DNA of 61,588 nt from Acidimicrobiaceae bacterium (GTDB lineage Bacteria; Actinomycetota; Acidimicrobiia; Acidimicrobiales; RAAP-2). The first letter of the stretch is position 1, and every line of letters starts with the position of its first letter. Below, piece by piece: positions 44,792 to 53,301 of this stretch. Under the pieces are notes generated by a model. It was given only the letters and a program-made list of their open reading frames with translations. It was not told the DNA's origin and searched no databases. The DNA is taken from the NCBI GenBank assembly GCA_003142095.1, contig PLON01000072.1:2890-64477 (forward strand), in the 5' to 3' direction. Made by a program: the position numbers and the translations under genes.

Positions 44792-45360
44792 CCCACTTTC
44801 GTCCCGGCGAACGCATCGTCATTCGCGAGGTGCTGAACGACAAGGTGTGGACTGTTCGACCGGTCACAATTCAAGAAGACTCCGACACTCAAGTCGTCAC
44901 GTGGTTGGCACCCGGAATGTTGATCGACTATCCCGTCGGCGTGGAGCATGGTCGCACGTGCATCTCAATGTGGCTCTCGGGCGAATGGGATCTGTACGCG
45001 AAGGAGTTTCTGCCTCCGGGGGTGCTGCGCATCGCGCCGCGCGACGCGCCCTTCGAAGTCTTCGCGCCGATGATCGACGGTGGAGTGCAGTGGTGGTATG
45101 TGAACTTTCAGCGGCCCCTGCGACGTACGCCGTTCGGTTTTGACACGATGGATGAGATATTGGATCTCGTCGTCTCGCCGGACTGTCGCACGTGGCGACG
45201 CAAGGACGCTGACGAAGTAGAGCTCGCTGTCGACATGGGATTCCTCAGTCGTGGCGACGCCCAGCGTATTGAACGGAACTGCCACGCGGTCGAAGAGTCC
45301 CTGGAGCGCGGTGACGTCCCGTGGGATCGAACGTGGGCCACGTGGCGACCCGACAGTTAA
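44788..45360 (+). CDS. DUF402 family protein
   Basis: The 190-aa protein has DUF402 hallmarks: PGERIVIREVLNDKVWTVRP, VVTWLAPGM, QWWYVNFQRPLRRTPFGFDT, EILDLVVSPD and WRRKDADEVELAVDMGFLS. Members resemble nucleoside-diphosphate-metabolising phosphatases (FomD/Ntdp type) with a beta-barrel and metal-binding Asp/Glu. Its TTG start overlaps the SRAP stop by 4 bp (TTGA), so it may be induced together with SRAP. The function in this context is unknown. Confidence 0.78.
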   Translation: MTHFRPGERIVIREVLNDKVWTVRPVTIQEDSDTQVVTWLAPGMLIDYPVGVEHGRTCISMWLSGEWDLYAKEFLPPGVLRIAPRDAPFEVFAPMIDGGVQWWYVNFQRPLRRTPFGFDTMDEILDLVVSPDCRTWRRKDADEVELAVDMGFLSRGDAQRIERNCHAVEESLERGDVPWDRTWATWRPDS

Positions 45361-45408
45361 CGAGCGTTGTTTTCGAGTGAGCGCCTTCTGCGCCGTAAAC
45401 CTGGATCG

Positions 45409-45921
45409 ATGACGTTGCGACTGCGACCGTACGGCGTGGATGATGAAGCGGCCGCTGTGGCCATTCACGAATCGATGCTCTCCGACCACTTTCACTTTCT
45501 TCTCGATTGGGAAACTTCGAAGTCGTGGTCAGCGTTCCTGCAGTCCAACGAGGAACTGCGTCAGGGTCTTAATCCGTCCACGTATCGCGTTCGCGGCGTT
45601 CAACTGGTCGCCGTCGTCGACGGTGAACTCGTGGGACGCGCGTCGCTGCGTTTCGAGCTCAACGAATTCTTCGCCGAGAGAGGCGGCCACGTGGGCTATG
45701 GCGTGGCGCCCGCCCATCGGCGCAAGGGCTACGCCACGGAGATCTTGCGTCAAGCGCTGATTATCCTTCGCGCCGATGGAGTGGATCGAGTACTCGTGAC
45801 CTGCGGTAATGACAACGTCGGTTCGGCTCGCACGATTGAACAAAATGGCGGCGTCTTCGAGTCCAGTGTTCCCCCGGTCAAGGGCGACGCTATTGATATA
45901 CGTCGGTACTGGATCGAGTGA
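45409..45921 (+). CDS. GNAT-family N-acetyltransferase
   Basis: The 170-aa protein carries GNAT motif A HVGYGVAPAHRRKGYATEILRQ (acetyl-CoA pyrophosphate loop RRKGYA) near residues 100-120. The later VLVTCGNDNVGSARTIEQNGG segment is typical of RimJ/RimL-like acetyltransferases. The substrate is unknown. The start ATG at 45409 has only a weak CTGGA upstream. A strong hairpin terminator lies immediately downstream. Confidence 0.82.
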   Translation: MTLRLRPYGVDDEAAAVAIHESMLSDHFHFLLDWETSKSWSAFLQSNEELRQGLNPSTYRVRGVQLVAVVDGELVGRASLRFELNEFFAERGGHVGYGVAPAHRRKGYATEILRQALIILRADGVDRVLVTCGNDNVGSARTIEQNGGVFESSVPPVKGDAIDIRRYWIE

Positions 45922-45924
45922 TTT

Positions 45925-45988
45925 GGCCGTAGACGGCCGAAAACCCCGAGTGACCAGTGAGCCGAAACTCACCCGCCCCTCGGGGTTT
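45925..45988 (+). terminator. Compound hairpin terminator after the GNAT gene
   Basis: A first stem GGCCGT-AG-ACGGCC (45925-45938) is followed by a 10-bp stem AAACCCCGAG/CTCGGGGTTT (45941-45950, 45979-45988). The latter encloses a further GTGAG-CCGAAA-CTCAC hairpin. The outer stem ends in TTT, so it could act as a terminator for the GNAT gene, though the long loop is unusual. Confidence 0.6.
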
Positions 45989-46407
45989 CCGAGGCACGCC
46001 AACTATGCTCCGTGTCGGACAGAACATCTTTGACGGCAGGCACTTCACATCATTTGCCCGTTCCGTGCAGCGGACCGAACTCCGCTGCCCGTTGAAAGGA
46101 TTTCGTCCCTCTTGCGAGGTCCCTCATCCCCCCACTTCCTTCTCTCCTTGCGGTTCGAAGAATCGTTGGCAGGTACTACGTGAACTACGAGTGATACTGT
46201 GCCAGACTTTTTTACCGTTACCAAGCCCGCAGAGGGAAATCAAAAACTTATACCCAGGTTTGGGATACTTATCCACCAAATCTGACGATGGACGCTCACA
46301 TACCAACCACTTAGTCGCATCTTTTCCACAGTGATGACCAATTTTTCGGAGGCAAAATGATCGATTTCGAGGTCCGAATTCGACCTTCGAAAGACCTTCG
46401 CGAGGAA
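45989..46407 (+). other. Gene-free, partly AT-rich stretch with DnaA-box-like sites and an orphan ribosome site
   Basis: From about 46180 the sequence is markedly AT-rich. It holds three 9-mers near the DnaA box: TTATACCCA (46248), TTATCCACC (46269) and TTTTCCACA (46322). A CCCAGGTTTGGG hairpin lies between. A near-perfect CGGAGG (46347-46352) and ATG (46357) then open a frame that after some 17 codons runs antisense into the DUF2332 gene. This looks like the 5' end of a lost gene. Bases 45989-46180 show nothing I can name. Confidence 0.4.
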
Positions 46408-47463
46408 CTACGGAGCTGTAGTTCTTTCGAGCCATCGCCCGTGGGCGTGACACCACCCCCAGCGTATCGCGGAGCCCCCCGGACGCGTCACGACAATCTG
46501 CGACGCGGCGCGATGACGCACTTCATCTTCGACGTCAATGTCGGGCCACTTCACCATCGTTGATTCAATCGAGAGCCACGCAACGTTGTCGTTCGCGCAT
46601 CGATGCGCGACGTCGTTGAAGAACGCAATGCGTTCGTCGACAGTGAAATAAAATGCCGTCCACGTGTTCACGATGATCGTCATTGCGCTGTCGTCGCACA
46701 GTGCGAGCGCGGCACTCAAACGCTCCTTCGCATGACCGCGCAACATCGTGACGGTCGGCCACGAAGGTTGAGCGGCAATGATGGCGTCGAAGCGATCATG
46801 GCGACGACGCTCTTCGGGCCAGAGACACGACTTCAGCCAGAGGCGATCTTCATGGCTCGCAAGAAGAAGCGGATTGGGATCGACGCCCACGCGTGAGAGC
46901 ACCCTTGGCAGTGGTCGTGATCGATCGATGGGCCCCACGTCCTCACACACCAGTGTTAAGGGATTGCCGTCGTCGTGGGCACGCACGGGGAACTCGTCGA
47001 AATAGAGATTGATACCCGCGGATGCTCCTACTTCTACAACGTTGATCCTCTCGCTTTCGCCAGCAAGGTCGCGCACGACCGCTTGAATGACGGCACTTCG
47101 TCCTGGTTCGTTGGTCTGCGTCGAACGCCACAACTCTCCTCGCACGAGGTCCGGCGCGGCGTGCAGCACCTCAAGCGCGCGCGTCGCCGCGCCTTTAGGG
47201 TCCTCGAGAACACCGTGACGGGCGTCGTCGTAGATCGGACCGAGAACGTCGTGACCCCGCAACGCGGCGAGTTGAAGCGTAGCGAGCACCAACATCGGAT
47301 TTCGTTGTTCGGCGCGCACTCCCGCGAGCAACTCAAGCGCAATCGTGTCGTGCTCGAACTCGTGTAACAGAGCGCTATAGAACGGGAGTCGCTCGTAATC
47401 CTCCGGGGCCAGCGCGAAGTGATACCGCTTTCGCGCATCATCGAGATCAAACTCTTCCGTCAA
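46408..47463 (-). CDS. DUF2332 family protein
   Basis: The 351-aa cytosolic protein matches the DUF2332 family. An N-terminal helical part (FYSALLHEFEHDTIALELLAG) precedes a Rossmann-like VVEVGASAGINLYFDEF motif. VLSRVGVDPNPLLL, CLWPEERRRHDRFDAII and a late VNTWTAFYFT strand follow. The glycine motif suggests nucleotide or SAM binding, but no activity is established. A TTG start is used, with AGGA about 10 nt upstream. No operon partner is apparent. Confidence 0.75.
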   Translation of the reverse strand: MTEEFDLDDARKRYHFALAPEDYERLPFYSALLHEFEHDTIALELLAGVRAEQRNPMLVLATLQLAALRGHDVLGPIYDDARHGVLEDPKGAATRALEVLHAAPDLVRGELWRSTQTNEPGRSAVIQAVVRDLAGESERINVVEVGASAGINLYFDEFPVRAHDDGNPLTLVCEDVGPIDRSRPLPRVLSRVGVDPNPLLLASHEDRLWLKSCLWPEERRRHDRFDAIIAAQPSWPTVTMLRGHAKERLSAALALCDDSAMTIIVNTWTAFYFTVDERIAFFNDVAHRCANDNVAWLSIESTMVKWPDIDVEDEVRHRAASQIVVTRPGGSAIRWGWCHAHGRWLERTTAP

Positions 47464-47561
47464 GGTACTCAGATCCTAGAGTCACCATTCAGCGAAGTAA
47501 CGAACTCTCACAGGAGCAGTTGACGCTTACCGCTGTGGTTTCGTCGCGCCCACCAGACGTG

Positions 47562-47975
47562 TCAGTCGCGAGAGGAGTTCTCGGAGCCCGCTTGCGCGCG
47601 GCGACGCTTGCGCTCTCGACGCACTGTCAGTCGTAACTGCGTAACGCGACCAACGCCAATCGCGAGAACCACAATGGCACCTGCAGCGGCCGCCGCAAGC
47701 AACGCCACCGCAATGGGAATGCGCCCGCTCGCGCCAAAGAACTCAATGCGCACGTCGCGTGTGTTCTGAGCAATGAAGTCGATGAGCGCCACACCGAATA
47801 CCACGACTATCGTGACCGCGACCCACGCGGCGGACGTACGGGTGTGGCGCACCTCCGGTTCGCGGTCGACGGGTGCGGGCGTTCGTATTTCGCCGCCCGA
47901 GTCGTGCGCCGCGGGCGAGATTGTGGGTCGATCGTCGCCGGAAGTCTCGTTACTGCCCGCACCGAATTCGCTCAC
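47562..47975 (-). CDS. LapA-domain (DUF1049) membrane protein
   Basis: The 137-aa protein has a disordered acidic N-terminus, then two membrane segments (AAWVAVTIVVVFGVALIDFIA and IAVALLAAAAAGAIVVLAIG). These are separated by NTRDVRIEFFGASGRIP, which matches the LapA signature of a QN-x-V-F-type turn. A strongly basic tail (RRERKRRRAQ) ends it. In actinobacteria the role of such proteins is unknown. Two GTTGCAAC palindromes lie 60-77 bp upstream of the start. Confidence 0.7.
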   Translation of the reverse strand: MSEFGAGSNETSGDDRPTISPAAHDSGGEIRTPAPVDREPEVRHTRTSAAWVAVTIVVVFGVALIDFIAQNTRDVRIEFFGASGRIPIAVALLAAAAAGAIVVLAIGVGRVTQLRLTVRRERKRRRAQAGSENSSRD

Positions 47976-48035
47976 GCTCGCCCCTCTCGTTGCACAGACT
48001 AACTCCCGTAATCTCCCACGAAAAGTCCCGGCTAC

Positions 48036-48052
48036 GTTGCAACCGTTGCAAC
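48036..48052. promoter_or_regulatory. Twin GTTGCAAC palindromes
   Basis: GTTGCAAC occurs at 48036-48043 and again at 48045-48052, each a perfect 8-bp palindrome with one base between. They lie upstream of the LapA-domain gene. The rest of the gap 47976-48246 shows only a TGAGT-CC-ACTCA inverted repeat and no gene. A regulator-binding site is plausible but unproven. Confidence 0.35.
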
Positions 48053-48246
48053 CAAGTTCACTTTAGTGAGTCCACTCATGTTGCACTCCTCACGGAGTTG
48101 TTCAGCCCGGCGTGTGCCGGACCTCCCTTCCACGTGTCATCGCCAGCCGCTCAGTGAGACTCAGTCTGATGCTCGGCTCCACGCTTCACTGGGCGCTTAG
48201 CAAACTCATATGCGTGATCCAACGAATGGGGTTCAGGCCATTTCGG

Positions 48247-48319
48247 TGGAGGTGATGGGATTCGAACCCACTGCCTCTACATTGCGAACGTAGCGCTCTA
48301 CCAATTGAGCTACACCCCC
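48247..48319 (-). tRNA. tRNA-Ala (anticodon CGC)
   Basis: From 48319 on the minus strand: acceptor GGGGGTG pairs with CACCTCC, D-arm GCTC...GAGC, anticodon stem CTACG/TGTAG around TTCGCAA (anticodon CGC), T-arm GTGGG/CCCAT with TTCGAAT, and discriminator A. CCA is not encoded. It is complete, and no integrated element is visible at its 3' end. Confidence 0.95.
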
Positions 48320-48334
48320 GAAGAGGTATCTACT

Positions 48335-49105
48335 TTACCCCAATGCGCGACGGCGCTCGGGTTCGCGTTGCCATGTCTCGGCCGTCTCCGGCTCATAGAA
48401 CTCTGACGCGAACTCGTCGCCGTAATACACATACTGCTCTTCGGTCTCGGCGTACATCGGCTCGACGTCGGCGAGCTGGCGACGTTGCGGCAAACGCACC
48501 TTCAACGACTCGTCGCTGAGATATCCCTGACCCACCGCATACAGCGCCAGCGCTACGAAGAGCACGACCGAGAACCACGCAAGGGCCGCGACGTCCATGA
48601 GGATTGACACTCCCGTGAAAAACGCGACCAACGTCATCAATGTTGCTGCGGCGAGGAGACGCGTAAACATCACGCGACGCTGCGCCTTCATCGTGCGACG
48701 GCGAATCGGTGGTTCGTAGCGCTCGGTGATCTCGGGTTCGCTCGGACGCGACGAGTACGCGCGTGCGTAGTGATTACTCGGAGCGGCACTCGCCTGAACT
48801 GGCTCGTCGTACGAATAGTCCTCGCTCCACTCGTCCCAGGTCGAACGTGCTTCGAGCGTGCCCACCGTGTCGTCGCTGTGAACAACCCTCAAGTGTGGGC
48901 GGCGCGTTGTGGGTACGTGAATGGGCTGCTCATCAGGCTCATCGAGACGGTGAGCCGGAGCGACCGTGTAATCTTGACGGCTGAGGACTTCGTGCTCAGC
49001 GTGGAAAGACTGGATCGATTTTTCGGCGCCGCCGTCGCGGAACCGACGTATCGCGACCGGAGCCAAGAGTGCAACCCAGAAGAGCGCGAGAACTAGTAGA
49101 AGCAT
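48335..49105 (-). CDS. Membrane protein, SepX-like organisation
   Basis: The 256-aa protein starts with a membrane segment (LLLVLALFWVALLAPVAIRRF). A long disordered acidic/aromatic loop of about 100 residues follows, then two membrane segments (LLAAATLMTLVAFFTGVSIL and FSVVLFVALALYAVGQGYL), and a C-terminal tail rich in Tyr/Glu. This layout resembles actinobacterial SepX-type division-associated proteins, but the identification is only by shape. It sits 15 bp after the tRNA-Ala 5' end and probably has its own promoter. Confidence 0.55.
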   Translation of the reverse strand: MLLLVLALFWVALLAPVAIRRFRDGGAEKSIQSFHAEHEVLSRQDYTVAPAHRLDEPDEQPIHVPTTRRPHLRVVHSDDTVGTLEARSTWDEWSEDYSYDEPVQASAAPSNHYARAYSSRPSEPEITERYEPPIRRRTMKAQRRVMFTRLLAAATLMTLVAFFTGVSILMDVAALAWFSVVLFVALALYAVGQGYLSDESLKVRLPQRRQLADVEPMYAETEEQYVYYGDEFASEFYEPETAETWQREPERRRALG

Positions 49106-49179
49106 CCGACGTGCTTCGTGAGTCGTCGCAGTGACATTGCGACAAATTTACTGGCGCATATGGTTTTTTTGGTGGATGT

Positions 49180-49863
49180 CTAGGCCTCGTGCAGCCCGCA
49201 CTCGTCTTTATCGAGACCAACCCAACGACCGGACCGGCGATCGCCCGGAACTTGCGGTTTGAGTGTCATGGCGGCGCAGCCAATCGACGCGTATCCCTGC
49301 GCCCAGAGCGGGTGCTCGGGTAAGTCGTGGCTCGTCAGGTAATACGCCACGTCGTCGTCGCTCCAGGTCGCTAGGGGATTTGCCTTCACCAATTCGAATT
49401 TCTCATCCCACATCAGGGTTTTCATGGTCGCGCGGGTGGGCGCGTCGACGCGCTTCACGGAGGTAATCCACGCGGCGCGACCCTTCAGGGCGCGACCGAG
49501 CGGCTCGACTTTTCGCAGTGCGCAGCACTGCGCCGTGCCGCAGGGCCACGCGTCGGCGTCGGGACCCGGAGTCGTGCGCGTCATATTGAGCGACCACTTC
49601 GCCTCGAGCTGATCAGCGAAGTCGAGCGTCTCTGAGAAGTGTCCCCCGGTGTCGAGGAAGATAATTTCCGTGGCCGGTCGAAGTTCGTGCACCATGTGCA
49701 ACAGCGCCACGTCTTCGAACGAACAGGCCATCGCTACGTCGTCATCGAATCGATCGAAGGTCCATTGCAGGATCTCAAGCGGCGTCGCGCGCTCGAAACG
49801 CTCGTTCGTTTCTTCGAGTTCGCTTAAGAGCGTAGGAGTGGGTGTAATTATGGGCATTATCAC
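49180..49863 (-). CDS. cysH: Adenylyl-sulfate reductase
   Basis: The 227-aa reductase has the ATP-pyrophosphatase-like fold with DDDVAMACSFEDVALLHMV and IIFLDTGGHFSETL. Four cluster Cys occur as CGTAQCC (paired Cys) and GYASIGC. The catalytic Cys is in ECGLHE at the C-terminus. The paired cluster cysteines mark an assimilatory APS reductase rather than a PAPS-only enzyme. It is divergent from cysDN with a 54-bp shared promoter. The start may be GTG 49863 (AAGG 5 nt upstream) or ATG 49857. Confidence 0.92.
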   Translation of the reverse strand: MIMPIITPTPTLLSELEETNERFERATPLEILQWTFDRFDDDVAMACSFEDVALLHMVHELRPATEIIFLDTGGHFSETLDFADQLEAKWSLNMTRTTPGPDADAWPCGTAQCCALRKVEPLGRALKGRAAWITSVKRVDAPTRATMKTLMWDEKFELVKANPLATWSDDDVAYYLTSHDLPEHPLWAQGYASIGCAAMTLKPQVPGDRRSGRWVGLDKDECGLHEA

Positions 49864-49879
49864 GACAGCCTTACTTTGT

Positions 49880-49894
49880 CTAGTGCATTACTAG
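49880..49894. promoter_or_regulatory. Inverted repeat in the cysH-cysD intergenic region
   Basis: CTAGT-GCATT-ACTAG is a 5-bp-arm inverted repeat in the 54-bp gap between divergent cysH and cysD. It overlaps TAGAAT, a -10-like box for cysD. A shared sulfur regulator could bind here. Confidence 0.35.
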
Positions 49895-49917
49895 AATACA
49901 ATTCATCCCAAAAGATC

Positions 49918-50838
49918 ATGACGACAACCTTGCCCGCCCCGCACGCTACTGACCATCTCGACGTTCTGGAGTCCCACGCCCTCTTTATTTTGCGCGAGGT
50001 GGTGGCCGAATGTGAACGCCCGGTGCTTCTGTTCTCGGGCGGGAAGGACTCGGCGGTGCTGCTGCACCTCGCCGCAAAGGCCTTCGCACCGCAGCAACTC
50101 CCCTTTCCGGTCTTGCACATCGACACGGGTCAGAACTTTTCTGAAGTGCTGGCCTTTCGCGATCGCGCGGTCGAAGCCGCCGGCGCGCGCCTCATCGTGG
50201 CGAGCGTGCAGGACTCGATCGACCAGGGAAAAGTTGTCGACCCGGGTCCGCTCGGATCTCGTAACCGGCTCCAGACCGTGACCTTGCTCGACGCGATCAC
50301 TGATAACACGTTCGATGCCGCCTTCGGTGGTGCGCGTCGCGACGAGGACAAGGCTCGTGCGAAAGAGCGCATCCTCAGCTTTCGCGACGCCTTCGGTCAG
50401 TGGGACCCGCGCCAGCAGCGCCCCGAGCTCTGGCAGCTCTACCAGGGCAAGGTCAATCCCGGCGAACACGTGCGAGCCTTTCCGTTGTCGGACTGGACCG
50501 AACTCGACGTCTGGCAGTACATCGGACGTGAAAAGATGGATCTGCCCTCGATCTATTTCGCTCACGAACGCGACGTCGTCCAACGCGACGGCATGTGGCT
50601 CGCCGTCGGTGAGTTCGTAGAGCCCGGCGCGAACGAAGAGGTCTTTACGAAGACGGTTCGCTTTCGCACGGTGGGCGACGCCAACTGCACCGGCGCGGTT
50701 CTCTCGGGTGCGGCGACCATCGAGGCCATCATCGATGAGGTTGCGGTCGCGAACGTGTCTGAGCGCGGCGCCACGCGTGGTGACGACAAGTTCTCCGAAA
50801 CCGCCATGGAGGATCGCAAGCGCGAGGGCTACTTCTAA
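49918..50838 (+). CDS. cysD: Sulfate adenylyltransferase subunit 2
   Basis: The 306-aa protein has the PP-loop LLFSGGKDSAVLLHLAAKAF, then VLHIDTGQNFSEVLAFRD, the FGGARRDEDKARAKERILSF block and a C-terminal FRTVGDANCTGAV segment, all characteristic of CysD. With CysN it makes adenylyl sulfate from ATP and sulfate. The ATG at 49918 has no clear ribosome site, and the promoter-like box is close, so a leaderless or nearly leaderless mRNA is possible. It is immediately followed by cysN without a gap. Confidence 0.95.
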   Translation: MTTTLPAPHATDHLDVLESHALFILREVVAECERPVLLFSGGKDSAVLLHLAAKAFAPQQLPFPVLHIDTGQNFSEVLAFRDRAVEAAGARLIVASVQDSIDQGKVVDPGPLGSRNRLQTVTLLDAITDNTFDAAFGGARRDEDKARAKERILSFRDAFGQWDPRQQRPELWQLYQGKVNPGEHVRAFPLSDWTELDVWQYIGREKMDLPSIYFAHERDVVQRDGMWLAVGEFVEPGANEEVFTKTVRFRTVGDANCTGAVLSGAATIEAIIDEVAVANVSERGATRGDDKFSETAMEDRKREGYF

Positions 50839-52095
50839 GTGAAACTCGCGACGAAAGATCTCCTGCGTCTCGCCACCATTGGCTCCGTCGACGACGGCAA
50901 GTCAACTCTGATCGGGCGACTGCTCGTCGACACTCGTCAGCTTTTCGATGACCAACTCGACGCCGTCGCGGCCGCGTCAGAAAAACGCGGGATCGGCGAC
51001 CTCGACCTGAGCTTCGTGACCGACGGGCTGCGCGCCGAACGCGAGCAGGGCATCACGATCGACGTCGCGTACCGCTACGCCACAACGCCCACGCGTAAGT
51101 TCATCATCGCGGACTGTCCCGGTCACGTGCGCTACACGCGAAACATGGCAACGGGCGCGTCAACGGCCGACCTCGCACTCGTCGTCATTGACGTGGCTTC
51201 CGGTCTCAAGGAGCAGACCCGTCGTCATCTCTGTATCGCGGCCCTTCTCGGCGTGCGATCGATCATCGTGGCGGTCAACAAGATGGATATGGTCGCGTGG
51301 TCGGACCTCGCGTTCCAGGCCGTCGTCGACGAAATCGAGACTCTCTCGCGCGAACTGGGCTTTTCGTCAACGCTGGCGATTCCGGTGTCGGCGCTGCTGG
51401 GCGACAATGTCGCGACCGATTCACCCAACACCCCTTGGTACGACGGTCCCTCGGTGCTGGAGGCACTCGAGGCCTCCGAAGCGGGCTCGTGGGAGACGGC
51501 GCAAGGTGCGCGACTCCCGATTCAGTGGGTCCTTCGTCAGCCCGGAGGTGGCAGAACGTACGCCGGCATGGTCAGTGGCGAAGCCTTTCACGTCGGCGAC
51601 ATGGTCACACTGCTTCCACAGAACATAGAAACGACCATTCGCGCCATCAACTTCGGCGGTGAACCGCGCCTCGAAGCGACCGTTGGCTTGGCGGCCGACT
51701 TCGATCTCGACGATGAGACCGACGCAGGTCGCGGCGATCTCATCGCTACTCACCCCCTGCCGCTCGTGACCAAAGAGTTTGAAGCCACCATCTGCTGGTT
51801 CGGCGAAAAGCCCTTCAGCGCTAATGGACAGAGACTGCGCTTGAAGCACACGACGAAATCGACCCCGGTGCGCGTGCAGGCAATCAAGGGCGTTATCAAT
51901 ATCGAGTCGCTCTCCATTGACGAGGCCACGTCCCTTGCCACGAACGAGATCGGCCTCACCACTCTTCTCACTTCCGACGCACTCGTCGTGGACGATTACC
52001 GCGAGGACCGAGTCACGGGCAGTTTTGTGCTCATCGACGAAGTGACCAACGCCACCGTCGCCGCGGGCATGATCGGCCACGCGAGCTTTCTCTAA
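50839..52095 (+). CDS. cysN: Sulfate adenylyltransferase subunit 1 (GTPase)
   Basis: The 418-aa translation-factor-like GTPase has GSVDDGKSTLIGRLL (G1), ADCPGHVRYTRNMATGAS (G3) and AVNKMDMV (G4). Two beta-barrel domains follow, including LRQPGGGRTYAGMVSG. It activates CysD through GTP hydrolysis. The length shows that no APS kinase domain is fused, which agrees with CysH using APS directly. The GTG start follows the cysD stop with no spacing. Confidence 0.95.
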   Translation: MKLATKDLLRLATIGSVDDGKSTLIGRLLVDTRQLFDDQLDAVAAASEKRGIGDLDLSFVTDGLRAEREQGITIDVAYRYATTPTRKFIIADCPGHVRYTRNMATGASTADLALVVIDVASGLKEQTRRHLCIAALLGVRSIIVAVNKMDMVAWSDLAFQAVVDEIETLSRELGFSSTLAIPVSALLGDNVATDSPNTPWYDGPSVLEALEASEAGSWETAQGARLPIQWVLRQPGGGRTYAGMVSGEAFHVGDMVTLLPQNIETTIRAINFGGEPRLEATVGLAADFDLDDETDAGRGDLIATHPLPLVTKEFEATICWFGEKPFSANGQRLRLKHTTKSTPVRVQAIKGVINIESLSIDEATSLATNEIGLTTLLTSDALVVDDYREDRVTGSFVLIDEVTNATVAAGMIGHASFL

Positions 52096-52184
52096 TTTTC
52101 TGAGCGTTAACTCAAGTCAGCCCAGAACGTAAAGTGACGGTGCTGGCGCTGACGTAACGGCGCGACTCGGAAGGTGAGACATCC

Positions 52185-52886
52185 ATGCACTGGAACGCCG
52201 CGGAGACCGACCACCCCGAGTGGCCGACCACCATTGAGAACTACGAAGCGAAGTCCCACGTCGCACACGAGGTAGCGAAACGACTTCGCGACGGCGACGT
52301 CGTGGGGGTCGGCAGTGGATCGACCAGCATGTTGGCGCTGCGTGCCATCTTCGACGAAGCGCGGCGTCAGGAGTGGCACTTCAGTGCGGTCACCACCTCG
52401 CTAGAAATGGCGATTGCCTGCGCGGAACTGCAGGTGCCCACCACCACACTTTTGCAAGAACGCCCCGACTGGTCCTTCGATGGGACTGATGAAGTAGACG
52501 AGGCGCTCAACATGATCAAAGGCCGAGGTGGTGCGATGTTGCGTGAGAAACTTCTTCTCGCGAGTTCGCCCGAGCGATACATACTCATTGATGAGTCGAA
52601 GCGAGTGACGAAGCTCGGCGAAAAGGCTCCCGTACCCGTTGAGGTCATCCCCGAAGCATTACAGTTCGTCCAGTCGCGACTCCTCGAGGAGTTCGACGTT
52701 CGGGAGATCGAACTTAGGATGGCCGTCGCGAAAGACGGACCGGTCGTCACCGAGCATGGCAACGTCATCCTCGAGGTCACGTTCGCGAACGTGACGAGCG
52801 AACTCGACGTGCGACTCAACTGCGTACCGGGCGTCGTCGGCAGTGGCCTGTTCTTCGGCTTTCAGCCGACGATCATCAGCGCCTGA
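52185..52886 (+). CDS. rpiA: Ribose-5-phosphate isomerase A
   Basis: The 233-aa enzyme has the phosphate-binding GDVVGVGSGSTSMLALRAI, the DWSFDGTDEVDEALNMIKGR active-site block (catalytic Glu/Asp) and GGAMLREKLLLASSP. Late segments FVQSRLLEEFDVREIELRMA and NCVPGVVGSGLFFG follow, all typical of RpiA. It interconverts ribose 5-phosphate and ribulose 5-phosphate in the pentose phosphate pathway. A short N-terminal extension of about 20 residues is present. Its 3' end overlaps the broken amidase remnant on the other strand by 11 bp. Confidence 0.92.
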   Translation: MHWNAAETDHPEWPTTIENYEAKSHVAHEVAKRLRDGDVVGVGSGSTSMLALRAIFDEARRQEWHFSAVTTSLEMAIACAELQVPTTTLLQERPDWSFDGTDEVDEALNMIKGRGGAMLREKLLLASSPERYILIDESKRVTKLGEKAPVPVEVIPEALQFVQSRLLEEFDVREIELRMAVAKDGPVVTEHGNVILEVTFANVTSELDVRLNCVPGVVGSGLFFGFQPTIISA

Positions 52887-53232
52887 CGACGACGGCCCCC
52901 GCGGCCAATAATCGACCGGGAACAACGGCGTTCGCGGCAGCGGGCACAACGTCGCGCAACGCCAGTGAACCCTTCCTTGTCTGATGGCCCGCAAGATCTT
53001 CGAGGTCTTTGATCAACGTGGGGACGCCGAGAAATGCACCGCCGTTCGTCTCCCCTCGCTCGATGCGGTCAGCCGCCTCGAGCGCTTCGTCAAAGATTGC
53101 TTGAGACAGCACGTTGAGGGCCGTCGCATTCTCGATCCGCTCGATGGATGTGACCACGAGCGCGGTAGCCGTCACGCGTCGCTCGCGAACGGCCCGCGAG
53201 AGGGTCGTGATGCTTCCCGGTTCGAGAATCAC
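52876..53232 (-). pseudogene. 5' remnant of an amidase (GatA/amidase signature family) gene
   Basis: The 118-aa frame begins like a normal amidase: SRAVRERRVTATALVVTSIER, then FLGVPTLIKDLEDLAGHQTR (first catalytic Lys in LIKD), KGSLALRD and GRLLAAGAVVV. It then stops where the Gly-rich Ser-cisSer-Lys active-site region should begin, exactly at the rpiA 3' end. About three quarters of the enzyme is missing. It cannot be functional. The truncation point at rpiA suggests a deletion that fused the two loci. Confidence 0.7.
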
Positions 53233-53301
53233 GAAAGTATCCGTTGAAGCGCACGTCGACGCATTCGTCCAGTATTTACGTTCGGCAAAGGCACTTCCTC
53301 G

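Noticed and set aside
46240-46335. Chromosomal replication origin (oriC)
   Set aside because: The DnaA-box-like 9-mers are imperfect and few, and none of dnaA, dnaN, recF, gyrB, rnpA or rpmH is in the window.
46357-46563. 68-aa gene with a good ribosome site
   Set aside because: Most of the frame is antisense to the well-supported DUF2332 gene and shows no family similarity; treated as a truncated 5' end instead.
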